Of a DNA stretch of 15,094 nucleotides, positions 1 to 6,815 are shown piece after piece (position 1 is the stretch's first letter; every line of letters starts with the position of its first letter). This stretch comes from Bacteroidales bacterium UBA4363. GTDB taxonomy: Bacteria; Bacteroidota; Bacteroidia; Bacteroidales; Paludibacteraceae. Below the pieces are notes generated by a model, which was given only the letters and a program-made list of their open reading frames with translations, was not told the DNA's origin and did no database searches. The stretch covers positions 4,615 to 19,708 of the forward strand of contig DGSL01000014.1 in assembly GCA_002393965.1 (NCBI GenBank), given 5' to 3'. Made by a program: the position numbers and the translations under genes.

Positions 1-50
1 TCAGACAAAACGGGAGTCAAAATGAAAACGGTTTCGTAATCGTTTAACAT
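1..50 (-). CDS. rpsF: 30S ribosomal protein bS6, 5' end only (runs off the left edge)
   Basis: Reading leftward from an ATG at 50-48, the minus strand encodes MLNDYETVFILTPVLS followed by a partial codon starting GA (Asp or Glu). This matches the N-terminus of Bacteroidetes ribosomal protein bS6, whose first beta strand carries the YETVFILTPVLS pattern. bS6 binds the 16S rRNA platform as a heterodimer with bS18. In this phylum rpsF normally heads an rpsF-rpsR-rplI operon, so rpsR and rplI are expected left of the window (inference). The start is supported by a strong promoter at 124-155 and a leader of about 67 nt. Only 16 full codons are visible, but the match is specific. Confidence 0.85.
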   Translation of the reverse strand, partial: MLNDYETVFILTPVLS

Positions 51-81
51 AAATGATTAGTGTTTAGATAATTAAATAAAG

Positions 82-115
82 TTTCCGTTTCCTGCTTGTG
101 CGGGATTATCGGAAA
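82..115 (-). promoter_or_regulatory. Hairpin in the rpsF 5' leader, possible bS6:bS18 autoregulatory site
   Basis: The predicted rpsF leader RNA runs from about position 117 down to 51. It contains an outer 6-bp stem (UUUCCG with CGGAAA, positions 115-110 and 87-82). Inside is an upper stem-loop, CCCGC-ACAA-GCAGG, with one A-C mismatch and an asymmetric internal loop. Known bS6:bS18 autoregulatory leaders are bulged hairpins upstream of rpsF, so position and general shape fit. I could not check the conserved nucleotides of that motif. Confidence 0.35.
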
Positions 116-123
116 AAACGTCG

Positions 124-155
124 CAAAGATAGAAAAAAGGGAGGAAACAGCAAAA
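124..155 (-). promoter_or_regulatory. Promoter of rpsF, Bacteroidetes type
   Basis: On the minus strand, TTTTG at 155-151 (-33 box) is followed after 19 bp by TATCTTTG at 131-124, a perfect match to the -7 box TAnnTTTG. Transcription would start near 117 and read left into rpsF. The -33 box falls in the loop of the terminator at 133-173, and the -7 box starts two bases after that terminator's T tract. Confidence 0.75.
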
Positions 156-173
156 TGTGTTTCCTCCTTTTTT
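133..173 (-). terminator. Strong intrinsic terminator after the secreted-protein gene, symmetrical
   Basis: Arms 133-149 and 158-173 are inverted repeats (AAAAAAGG/GAGGAAACA against TGTTTCCTCCTTTTTT) with one bulged G and an 8-base loop. Both arms end in six A or T, so the hairpin has a U tract in either direction. It lies 47 bp past the stop of the 220-1371 gene and should end that transcript before rpsF. No gene approaches from the left on the plus strand, so minus-strand use is most likely. Confidence 0.85.
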
Positions 174-219
174 GTGCGATTCGTGCGAGTATGTCAGGAG
201 AGGATCCTTTTTTTGTATG

Positions 220-1371
220 TTAGTTGTTTTCGTCGAAAGGATCGTATTGCTCGATTTCCTCAGGAGTATCGAGATAAGCGGTAGCAGCAGTGAAGGGATA
301 GACGGCGCCGGAGGCGTACTGAGGCTCCTTGGTGATGCTGTACAGTTTGTCGGTGATTTCCTTCTTCTTCTGCATGATGGGCAACAGCTGCGAACGGCAC
401 AGATCCATCTTCTTCACGAGATTGTCGCGCCAGGTGGGAAGGTATCTCTCATAGAAGGCGCAGTCAATCTTCCAAATCTGATTCTGGGCGTTTTCGAATT
501 TCCTGTTGGCAGCGTCGACTTGGGGCTTCTCTGCCTGTGTGTATTTCTCAGACAGGGCACCTTCGGCGAGCGCTTCTTTCTTGACGGCTTCCCAGTGGGC
601 CTGTTGTGGCCTATATTCTCTGTCGTAAAGCGTACGACCAGCAGCACGTACTTCTTCCGACATCTGAAGGTACTTGTCGGTGACCTCTTTCGCCTGTTTG
701 TCGCATTTGATCATTTCCTGAATCAAGGCTGTCACCTTGGCATCCTTTTGCAGTTTGGGCTTCTGCTCCCTCATCTTGGCTTGTGTGGATTCGTTCAGAC
801 CTGACATCTGCATGAACTGGGCACGCTCTTCGTCAGTCATATTCTGCATGAACCGTACGTCCTGCATGGTCATGCCACCCGTCATGTTCTGCATCATTTT
901 GTTGGCCAGCGCCTGCTGTTCTGCCTCCGATATGTTGCCGTTCTGCATCTTCGCGATGTCTGCCTGAGAGAGTCCGTAGCTGCCTAACTTCTGGTTCATG
1001 ATGTCTTTGCCCAACTGTTCTTGCTGGGCCTCGCTCATTCCCTCTACCTGTCGAACAGTGTAGTTGGTGCCAGCGACCTTTGCGTTCAGCGTCTTGTGCT
1101 CAACAACGTCTCCGACATTCCTCTTGATCTGCTCATCGGCCTGATCTCTGGCGTTCTTCAAGGCTTCCAGGAAGTCTATGTAGAGCCTGGGTTGCGTCAT
1201 CTCCCTCTGAGGATTGGGGTCCATGGCTTCCTTCTGATAACGAATCATCTCTGCCAGCGAAGGCATGGTAGGCACCATGCCCATCACTGCCTCAGGCGTT
1301 ATCTGTGCCTTGACGCCCATAACGGACATCAGCATCATTGCTGAAAGAAAAATCTTTTTCATAGTCTTCAA
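220..1371 (-). CDS. Secreted, helix-rich hypothetical protein (383 aa)
   Basis: I do not recognise a named family. The N-terminus is a clear signal peptide: MKTMKK, a hydrophobic Met-rich core to about residue 20, then VKAQ with cleavage probably next to Gln23. There is no lipobox cysteine, so export to the periplasm or beyond is inferred. The mature part is almost all predicted helix, rich in Met, Gln, Glu and Lys. It contains two similar segments at 112-130 (MSEAQQEQLGKDIM) and 147-165 (ISEAEQQALANKMM), with a weaker third near 178-193. Residues 200-340 look like long amphipathic helices, with Cys223, Cys304 and Cys324 among them. The C-terminus is acidic (IEQYDPFDENN). An alternative start is Met4 at 1362. 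The gene seems to stand alone, separated from the metallopeptidase by 208 bp in which I see no convincing promoter, and ends at the 133-173 terminator. Confidence 0.75.
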   Translation of the reverse strand: MKTMKKIFLSAMMLMSVMGVKAQITPEAVMGMVPTMPSLAEMIRYQKEAMDPNPQREMTQPRLYIDFLEALKNARDQADEQIKRNVGDVVEHKTLNAKVAGTNYTVRQVEGMSEAQQEQLGKDIMNQKLGSYGLSQADIAKMQNGNISEAEQQALANKMMQNMTGGMTMQDVRFMQNMTDEERAQFMQMSGLNESTQAKMREQKPKLQKDAKVTALIQEMIKCDKQAKEVTDKYLQMSEEVRAAGRTLYDREYRPQQAHWEAVKKEALAEGALSEKYTQAEKPQVDAANRKFENAQNQIWKIDCAFYERYLPTWRDNLVKKMDLCRSQLLPIMQKKKEITDKLYSITKEPQYASGAVYPFTAATAYLDTPEEIEQYDPFDENN

Positions 1372-1579
1372 ATGTTTATGTTAATCATTACTTTATTTAT
1401 AGATTCGCGTACCTTATTTTAGGTATCTTTCTTATGGCTCATTTATTTGTTGATTAGCTATGCATTTGTCGGATGAACCATTGTTTTGAGTCCCGACATC
1501 CGTCGAAGGGGTTTGGCTCGCCTATTCTATCATGGAAACAAGTCATGAAAGCCTACGAAGAAGAATGTCTGGCGGAGGG

Positions 1580-2446
1580 TCAGAGTTGGCTATCGGACTT
1601 TGAGAATGTATCGCCGAGAGAGATATCGCCAGTCTGAAGTCCGAGATTGAGCCAGCGTTCGCGCTGTGCGGACGTTCCGTGAGTAAAACTCTCGGGAACG
1701 GCTGTTCCTCGAGCCTTCTTCTGGAGGTAGTCATCCCCTATTTTCTCAGCGCAGTCGATTGCCTCACGAACATCACCTGGTTCGATGGATCCGAACATGG
1801 CGTTGTCATGGTATGCCCATACTCCGGCATAGAAATCAGCCTGCAGTTCGATGCGTACACTGATGCGGTTCGCCTCTTCCTTAGACAGTTGCGCCATGCG
1901 AGCATGTGCATTGTCGAGCGTTCCAAGCAGGTGTTGTACGTGGTGTCCGACCTCGTGAGCGATAACATAGGCATAGGCAAAATCGCCATCAGCTCCGAGC
2001 TGTTTCTTCATAGAGGTGAAGAAAGACAAATCGATGTAGAGGCACTGGTCGGCAGAGCAGTAGAATGGTCCGACGGAAGCGGATCCTGCGCCGCAACCAG
2101 TCTGAACGCTATTGGTATAGAGCACGAGCGTAGGAGCCTTATAGGTTTTGCCCATTTTCTGGAACTCGCGTGTCCATACATCCTCGGTTCCGGCGAGAAT
2201 CTGTCGTGAGAACTTCGCCAGTTCCTGTTCTTCTGGAGAAAACTCGACCTTCTGGTTCTGTTGTCCGGAATTCTGCATGCCTTCGAGCATTGGTGCGAGC
2301 GAAGATAGGTCAAGTCCACCACCGGAAAGGAGGCTAATCAAAGCCACGATCACGACGCCGCCGATACCGAGTCCGGCCATGGTTCCTGTTTTCATGCCAC
2401 GTCGATCATCGACGTTATTGCTTTCTCTACGTCCTGTCAGTTTCAT
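1580..2446 (-). CDS. ypfJ: Neutral zinc metallopeptidase, YpfJ/KPN_02809 family
   Basis: The 288-residue product matches the YpfJ family in length and layout. It has a short cytoplasmic start, MKLTGRRESNNVDDRRG (family hallmark GRRES-N-DDRRG), one membrane segment at about 23-41, a Gln-rich linker, then a zinc-protease domain. The HEVGHH motif at 164-169 supplies two zinc His and the catalytic Glu165; IELQADFYAG at 199-208 supplies the likely third ligand, Glu200. The family block with CGAGSASVGPFYC and YIDLSFF is at 118-143. The domain should face the periplasm, anchored in the inner membrane; substrates are unknown. The start at 2446 is fixed by the conserved GRRES segment. The gene is divergent from the dehydrogenase across about 90 bp. 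The gene symbol is given by family resemblance only. Confidence 0.9.
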   Translation of the reverse strand: MKLTGRRESNNVDDRRGMKTGTMAGLGIGGVVIVALISLLSGGGLDLSSLAPMLEGMQNSGQQNQKVEFSPEEQELAKFSRQILAGTEDVWTREFQKMGKTYKAPTLVLYTNSVQTGCGAGSASVGPFYCSADQCLYIDLSFFTSMKKQLGADGDFAYAYVIAHEVGHHVQHLLGTLDNAHARMAQLSKEEANRISVRIELQADFYAGVWAYHDNAMFGSIEPGDVREAIDCAEKIGDDYLQKKARGTAVPESFTHGTSAQRERWLNLGLQTGDISLGDTFSKSDSQL

Positions 2447-2505
2447 GATAGTACAATAAGGGTGTTTAAAAAAACAAATGCGTCATAAAAATACATTGAA
2501 TCCCT

Positions 2506-2513
2506 TAACTTTG
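2506..2513 (+). promoter_or_regulatory. -7 box upstream of the short-chain dehydrogenase
   Basis: TAACTTTG fits TAnnTTTG exactly. No convincing -33 TTG is present at the usual distance, so this may be a weak or activated promoter. A start of transcription near 2520 would leave a leader of about 17 nt before the ATG at 2537 and almost none before the GTG at 2525. Confidence 0.45.
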
Positions 2514-2536
2514 CAAGAAACACAGTGATAAAAAAA

Positions 2537-3283
2537 ATGAAGAAGATCATCGTCATGGGTGCCTCATCGGGTATTGGGAAAGAGGTAACCCGTCTTTTTG
2601 TACAGAGAGGATGTCGAGTGGGGATTGCCGCGCGCAGAGAGTCGGAGTTGGTCCACCTGCAGGAGGAATATCCCGGACAGATTGAGCGCGAAGTCATCGA
2701 CATCACACAGGAGGATGCTCCGCAGCGTCTTCGAATGCTCATTGAGAAGACGGGCGGGATGGACATCTACCTTCATGTCTCGGGCATCGGATTTCAGAAC
2801 AAGGCCCTGGACGCGCGGATTGAGACAGAGACGATGCGAACGAACGTCATCGGCTTCACACGAATGGTTGACGAAGCCTTCAACTGGTTCAAGAATGAGC
2901 GCTGCGGAGAGGGTCACATTGCAGTCATCAGTTCCATTGCCGGCACGAAAGGGTTAGGCACAGCGCCTGCCTATTCGGCGAGCAAGCGTCTACAGAATCA
3001 TTACATTGACGCCCTGGATCAGCTCTCGAGGATGGAGAAACTGCGCATCCGTTTCAGTGACATCCGACCGGGTTTTGTACGCACAGCGTTGCTTGATGCC
3101 CGTCAGTCCTATCCCATGATGCTATCCGTAGAGGAGGCCGCGTTCCTCATTGTCAAGGCGATCATACAACAGAAACGGGTCTGTGTCATTGACTGGCGTT
3201 ACGGTCTTCTCACGGCGCTATGGAGGATGATACCACGCTTAATCTGGGTCCGGATACCCGTCAGTACGAGACTAAAGAAATAG
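2537..3283 (+). CDS. Short-chain dehydrogenase/reductase (SDR), NAD(P)-dependent
   Basis: The product (248 aa from the ATG) is a classical SDR oxidoreductase. It begins MKKIIVMGASSGIGKEV with the TGxxxGxG-type cofactor loop at residues 8-14, written GASSGIG with Gly in place of the usual leading Thr. An Ala-Arg-Arg pair follows the second strand (GIAARRES), which usually favours NADPH. Ser of ISSIAG, Tyr and Lys of YSASK, and the Asn of RTNVIGF complete the catalytic tetrad. Its C-terminal tail is hydrophobic and basic (LTALWRMIPRLIWVRIPV), as in SDRs that associate with membranes. I chose the ATG at 2537 over the in-frame GTG at 2525 because it lies directly before the first strand and leaves a workable leader. 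The substrate cannot be told from the sequence. Confidence 0.88.
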   Translation: MKKIIVMGASSGIGKEVTRLFVQRGCRVGIAARRESELVHLQEEYPGQIEREVIDITQEDAPQRLRMLIEKTGGMDIYLHVSGIGFQNKALDARIETETMRTNVIGFTRMVDEAFNWFKNERCGEGHIAVISSIAGTKGLGTAPAYSASKRLQNHYIDALDQLSRMEKLRIRFSDIRPGFVRTALLDARQSYPMMLSVEEAAFLIVKAIIQQKRVCVIDWRYGLLTALWRMIPRLIWVRIPVSTRLKK

Positions 3284-3313
3284 GAAGCCAGCATACGTGA
3301 GGCGGGGAATTTC

Positions 3314-3344
3314 TTGTTAAAATGCAGAATAACCTCTATATTTG
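3314..3344 (+). promoter_or_regulatory. Promoter of the 51-aa membrane protein and probably rimM
   Basis: TTG at 3314-3316 and TATATTTG at 3337-3344, a perfect TAnnTTTG, are separated by 20 bp, so this is close to the Bacteroidetes consensus. Transcription would begin near 3351. That rules out translation from the in-frame upstream codons at 3314 and 3323 and fixes the start of the small gene at 3380. Confidence 0.75.
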
Positions 3345-3379
3345 CTATATCTATACACCTTAAAAACATCCAAGCTGCT

Positions 3380-3535
3380 ATGTTAAACGCCATCATTACC
3401 ATCATCGTAGGTGCATTGGTCAGCGGTTGGCTGCCAAGCCTATTCAAAAACAGCACGATCTCCCTCATTCTGAGAATTGTGGGAGCCATCATTACCATCT
3501 GGGGTATCGTACTACTCGTACAGTCCCTGTTATAG
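3380..3535 (+). CDS. Small two-helix membrane protein (51 aa), function unknown
   Basis: From the ATG at 3380 the product is MLNAIITIIVGALVSGW, a short polar turn (LPSLFKNSTIS), then a second hydrophobic helix ending GIVLLVQSLL. Two transmembrane segments (about 2-18 and 30-50) with a tight turn make a helical hairpin in the inner membrane. It has no cysteines and no charged catalytic residues, so an enzymatic role is unlikely; a structural or regulatory membrane peptide is more plausible (inference). A near-consensus promoter with a leader of about 30 nt supports a real gene, and the reading frame fills the space between promoter and the hairpin at 3550-3581. It precedes rimM by 87 bp on the same strand. 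I do not recognise a named family. Confidence 0.65.
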   Translation: MLNAIITIIVGALVSGWLPSLFKNSTISLILRIVGAIITIWGIVLLVQSLL

Positions 3536-3549
3536 AGACGAGAGGAACA

Positions 3550-3581
3550 AATCCCCCGAGGAGAGATCTCCCCGGGGGATT
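3550..3581 (+). terminator. GC-rich hairpin between the small membrane protein and rimM
   Basis: AATCCCCCGAGGAGA (3550-3564) and TCTCCCCGGGGGATT (3567-3581) are inverted repeats with a single mismatch, about 14 paired positions. It lies 14 bp past the stop codon of the small gene. It lacks a T tract (TGTCAT follows). It could be a leaky terminator that lowers rimM expression, an mRNA-stabilising structure, or a factor-dependent terminator. No TAnnTTTG box is visible between it and rimM. Confidence 0.5.
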
Positions 3582-3622
3582 GTCATACGCAAAGCACCAC
3601 CATCGTACCATCACTTATTCAG

Positions 3623-4180
3623 ATGCTTCAGACAGACGATCTCATACCGGTAGGTAAAGCCGGGAAAACGCATGGTTACAGAGGCGAGGTTACTGTCTTC
3701 TTCAACGACATCGAATTTGACGAAGACGGAGTCCGATACTTCATTGTCTCAATTGACGGATTGTACACGCCCTACTTCATCGAGTCTATCCGATACACGG
3801 GTAGTGGGACTGCCTACATCCGTTTTGAAGGAATAGAGGATGACGTCCGAGCAAAAGAAATCCTCATCGGGAAGACTCTCTACGTAGAAAGAGTCCATGC
3901 ACATCTGGATAATACGGGAAACCGTCTTACCGAAGGAGAAGAAACAGAGGAAGAAGACGCACTCTACCGTTTCATCCACTATACCATCATGGACCGTTCG
4001 GCCGGAAACGTAGGTATCATCAAAGACCTGGACCTGCAGACAGCCAATCCTCTTTTTATCGTAGAGACATTAGAGGGAAAGCGGATACTGATTCCGATTG
4101 CAGAAGAGTTCATCAAAGAAATCGACGACGAACACCGCCTTCTGCACACCATCCTGCCAGAAGGACTGATTACACTATGA
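3623..4180 (+). CDS. rimM: Ribosome maturation factor RimM
   Basis: RimM is needed for late assembly of the 30S head, where it binds uS19 and assists 16S rRNA processing. The 185-aa product has the usual two domains: an N-terminal beta barrel opened by the signature GKAGKTHGYRGEV at residues 11-23, and a C-terminal PRC barrel from about 112 to 183 with the closing pattern ILIPIAEEFIKEID and LPEGL near the end. An acidic linker (Glu-rich, about residues 104-112) joins them. Length is normal for the family. The start has no strong Shine-Dalgarno, which is usual in this phylum. It is probably transcribed from the promoter at 3314-3344, through the hairpin at 3550-3581. The stop codon lies 30 bp from the convergent acyltransferase-partner gene. 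Confidence 0.93.
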   Translation: MLQTDDLIPVGKAGKTHGYRGEVTVFFNDIEFDEDGVRYFIVSIDGLYTPYFIESIRYTGSGTAYIRFEGIEDDVRAKEILIGKTLYVERVHAHLDNTGNRLTEGEETEEEDALYRFIHYTIMDRSAGNVGIIKDLDLQTANPLFIVETLEGKRILIPIAEEFIKEIDDEHRLLHTILPEGLITL

Positions 4181-4203
4181 AGAAAAGGTCCCGCCTTGTC
4201 TTC
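4179..4203. terminator. Hairpin between convergent rimM and the SGNH gene
   Basis: GAAGAAAAGG (4179-4188) pairs with CCTTGTCTTC (4194-4203) over ten positions with one mismatch, closing a 5-base loop (TCCCG). It starts within the rimM stop codon and fills nearly all of the 30-bp gap to the opposing stop codon. Neither side has a T tract, so it is a weak intrinsic candidate, but its place suits a shared end for both transcripts. Confidence 0.45.
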
Positions 4204-4210
4204 CCGAATT

Positions 4211-5155
4211 CTATCTATTCAACACCTCATCTCGAAGAATCCTCGAGAACTTTGCGGCTCCGACATCCGAAAGATGGCTGGCATCACAGAAGTCATTCTC
4301 TCCGAAACGTTCGTCGCCGTTGTAATTATAATACTCCACATTCGGAAAATCCTTCTGGAGCCGAGATACAAAAGCATCTATTTCTGTCTGGACCTCCGGA
4401 TTCATCATTTGTCGATAGGTTTTGCTGAAGGGTGTTCCAAGCAGTATAAACCGGACATTATTCTCTTTTGTAAGTTGTGCTATCGAACTATATTGACGAT
4501 AGAGAAGATCCTGTCGTTTCTGATTCGGTTTCTTAGAAGTATCCACAAGTTTAGGAAGAGCCATGTATTTCCATTGCGGAACTCTCTTCGAGAGTTTCAG
4601 AGGGACGTAGCCAAGAGAGTCGCATCCGATTGCCTCCGTCGAATCCTTAACGAACCGAGACATAAAATCCTGTTTTGAGCAAAGAAATTCAGAGTTGTAA
4701 AGATAACCAATCAAGCCATCTACATGTATGCCCATATACTTAGAATACATACATTTCCGAGTAAGGTTGAAGCCTTTGTTTTCTTTCTTCTTCAATTCCT
4801 TTGGGTTGTCAGACTCTCTGCCAAAATAGAAAAAGCCATAATTCAATTGAATAAAGACTGCCTTTAGACTATCCATCTGCGGGACATAGCGTTTTGCCAA
4901 CTCTACGTCATATTCCATGTGTCTTCCTACCATTGCCATATTGAATGCGCCATCACCTAGAAGTGATGGATTTACCCCTTCCTCTATATGTGAATTTCCA
5001 AGAAACAGGTACTTTATCTCCTTTATATTCTTTTCCACATAATCTCTTTTGTAGGAATAAGAGTTGGGGCGGTACAAGAGCAAACATTCGACAATTGCTG
5101 TTACAAGCAAAAGCAAGAGAGCCAACAGAGCTATATTTTTCAGAAAATTCTTCAT
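4211..5155 (-). CDS. SGNH-hydrolase-like membrane protein, partner of the MBOAT acyltransferase
   Basis: The 314-aa product has a basic start (MKNFLKN), one membrane segment at about 8-28, and an extracytoplasmic domain. Residues 50-60 (LFLGNSHIEEG) match block I of SGNH esterase/transferases, with Ser55 as likely nucleophile. DASH at 291-294 near the C-terminus is the matching Asp-x-x-His pair. Proteins of this type (compare AlgX/AlgJ and DHHW families) work with MBOAT proteins, taking an acyl group passed across the membrane and placing it on a polysaccharide or other surface polymer. The gene starts 6 bp after the MBOAT stop codon, so the two are almost certainly co-transcribed. The DNA is AT-rich: 20 of 60 bases are G or C at 4681-4740. 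The acceptor polymer is unknown. Confidence 0.8.
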   Translation of the reverse strand: MKNFLKNIALLALLLLLVTAIVECLLLYRPNSYSYKRDYVEKNIKEIKYLFLGNSHIEEGVNPSLLGDGAFNMAMVGRHMEYDVELAKRYVPQMDSLKAVFIQLNYGFFYFGRESDNPKELKKKENKGFNLTRKCMYSKYMGIHVDGLIGYLYNSEFLCSKQDFMSRFVKDSTEAIGCDSLGYVPLKLSKRVPQWKYMALPKLVDTSKKPNQKRQDLLYRQYSSIAQLTKENNVRFILLGTPFSKTYRQMMNPEVQTEIDAFVSRLQKDFPNVEYYNYNGDERFGENDFCDASHLSDVGAAKFSRILRDEVLNR

Positions 5156-5161
5156 AAATTT

Positions 5162-6604
5162 TCAAAATTGGAAGTATATGAACGTTTGACTTTGACCAGT
5201 AAATGAAATTATCACTAAATACAGGATGATATAGAGAGAAAAGCGAACGGCCTTATACTGAAAGATTCCCGTGGCCGGTAGTTGCAAAGCATAATTTTTA
5301 TCTCTCTGCAGCCACTCAATAAAGAGCAACAAGAGGCCAACAAAAAAATAATTTAAACCATACAGAAGGGAAGCATCAAAGAACTTGTTAGATACCATTG
5401 AGTTCAGAAAGTCAACAGCTTGAGTCATTGTCTCCGCACGAAAAATAATCCATCCCACAACGGCAAGGGCAAAAGTCAAGGTCATCTGAAACCATTCTTT
5501 GAAGTCAGGCAGTAAACGGCCATAGGCGACCACATTCTTATATTTCGTATTGATTCCCAAAATATTATAGATTGCCAATAAAGAGGCGTGGAACAATCCC
5601 CAGCAGATAAAGGTCCAGTTAGCACCATGCCACAAACCACTGATACCCCATACGATAAATACGTTACGGATAATCTTCCATTTCTCGCATCGGCTTCCAC
5701 CCAAAGGAAAATAGATGTAGTCGCGGAACCATGTTGTCAGAGAGATATGCCATCTGCGCCAAAATTCCGGAATACTACGAGAGAAATAAGGGTAGTTAAA
5801 ATTCCGCATCAGATTAAAGCCAAAGAGTCGGGCACATCCTATGGCAATGTCAGAATAACCAGAAAAATCACAATAAATCTGGAATGAGAAGAGAATACCG
5901 AGCAGGAAGAGCGTCAATCCCGGTAGATCAGCATAATCATTCCAGTGCTCATTTACGACCATGGCACAGTTGTCGGCCACAACCAGTTTTTTCAGAAAAC
6001 CCCATAGCATCTGACGCAGTCCATCCACAGCTTTTGCATAGTCAAATTGCCGCTTTTGTTGAAACTGCGGCAACAGGTTGGTGGCCCTTTCAATAGGACC
6101 TGCAACTAATTGAGGGAAGAAACTGATGTAAGCGAAGAACTCCACAATGTCGTGTGTGGCTGGCAATTTTTTCTGATAAACATCAATCGTGTAACTGAGG
6201 GCTTGAAACGTATAGAAACTGATTCCGACCGGTAGGATAACATTCATGGTCACCCAGTCCATGTGGTAGCCCATCATGCCAAATAGGGCATCAAGGTTCT
6301 CGACAAAGAAGTTGTAATACTTAAATACGCAAAGAATACCAAGGTTCAGTACAATATTGGCGGCACTCACAGCCTGCTGCTTTCGTCGCTGTCCCTTGAA
6401 ATAGTCCAGTAGAAGTCCGCTTCCAAAGCTGCATAGTGAAGTAAGCGCAATAAGCAGAAGAAAGCGCCAATCCCACCAACCATAAAATACGTAGCTGGCC
6501 ACTACGACCAACAGATTCTGCCACTTTCGTTCGCGGAATACAAACCAATAGAGTATGAATACGATTGGCAGAAACAATAAAAATTCCAAGGAGTTGAAAA
6601 GCAT
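5162..6604 (-). CDS. MBOAT family membrane O-acyltransferase (AlgI/DltB-like)
   Basis: The 480-aa integral membrane protein begins MLFNSLEFLLFLPIVFILYW, the standard N-terminus of AlgI-type MBOAT proteins, and has about ten or more hydrophobic segments. Conserved blocks are present: LPVGISFYTFQALSYTIDVY (125-144), FFPQLVAGPIER (162-173), CDFSGYSDIAIG (245-256) and WRRWHISLTTWFRDYIYFPLGG (282-303). The two MBOAT histidines are His286 in RRWH and the invariant His326 in SGLWHGA. The family moves an acyl group, usually acetyl, from a cytoplasmic donor across the membrane to a periplasmic partner. Together with the SGNH-like gene just downstream it forms a surface-polymer O-acylation pair. Length is normal for the family and no disruption is seen. 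No glycosyltransferase genes lie nearby, so the acceptor cannot be inferred from context. Confidence 0.93.
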   Translation of the reverse strand: MLFNSLEFLLFLPIVFILYWFVFRERKWQNLLVVVASYVFYGWWDWRFLLLIALTSLCSFGSGLLLDYFKGQRRKQQAVSAANIVLNLGILCVFKYYNFFVENLDALFGMMGYHMDWVTMNVILPVGISFYTFQALSYTIDVYQKKLPATHDIVEFFAYISFFPQLVAGPIERATNLLPQFQQKRQFDYAKAVDGLRQMLWGFLKKLVVADNCAMVVNEHWNDYADLPGLTLFLLGILFSFQIYCDFSGYSDIAIGCARLFGFNLMRNFNYPYFSRSIPEFWRRWHISLTTWFRDYIYFPLGGSRCEKWKIIRNVFIVWGISGLWHGANWTFICWGLFHASLLAIYNILGINTKYKNVVAYGRLLPDFKEWFQMTLTFALAVVGWIIFRAETMTQAVDFLNSMVSNKFFDASLLYGLNYFFVGLLLLFIEWLQRDKNYALQLPATGIFQYKAVRFSLYIILYLVIISFTGQSQTFIYFQF

Positions 6605-6717
6605 AGATCCTTTCTGTATTCTTTTTTCCGATCTGTAATTAACCGACTGAACGGAAAATCATTATTTATTATTCAATAGCAGGATAACAGTCTGTCGTCC
6701 AACCTGCGTCAGTTCCT

Positions 6718-6725
6718 CAAATATA
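6718..6725 (-). promoter_or_regulatory. Candidate -7 box for the acyltransferase cassette (proximal)
   Basis: The minus strand reads TATATTTG, an exact TAnnTTTG match, giving a leader of roughly 105 nt before the MBOAT start at 6604. I see no TTG at the expected -33 distance. It competes with the distal box at 6816-6823. Confidence 0.3.
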
Positions 6726-6815
6726 TCCTAAGATGACACTTAACGGATAGGGTATGACCCCTGTCTGCTCATTATTTGCATTTCCACCCACAGAAATACA
6801 AAATACCAGACGTTG

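Noticed and set aside
157..804. 215-codon open frame on the plus strand over the secreted protein gene
   Set aside because: The opposite strand has a convincing signal peptide and longer frame; this frame also starts inside the terminator hairpin.
1410..1425. TACCT-TATTTT-AGGTA hairpin between the metallopeptidase and the secreted protein gene
   Set aside because: The stem is only 5 bp, AT-rich and lacks a T tract on the minus strand, so it is too weak to call as a terminator.
2525..2536. GTG start for the short-chain dehydrogenase at 2525
   Set aside because: It would lie within about 5 nt of the predicted transcription start and only adds MIKK before the ATG at 2537, which begins the conserved first strand.
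4177..4428. ATG overlapping the rimM stop (ATGA) followed by MKKRSRLVFP, thought of as the remnant of a downstream gene cut off by the acyltransferase cassette
   Set aside because: After about 11 codons the frame runs antisense to the SGNH gene, and the first bases are better explained as one arm of the hairpin at 4179-4203. No matching remnant was seen on the far side of the cassette.
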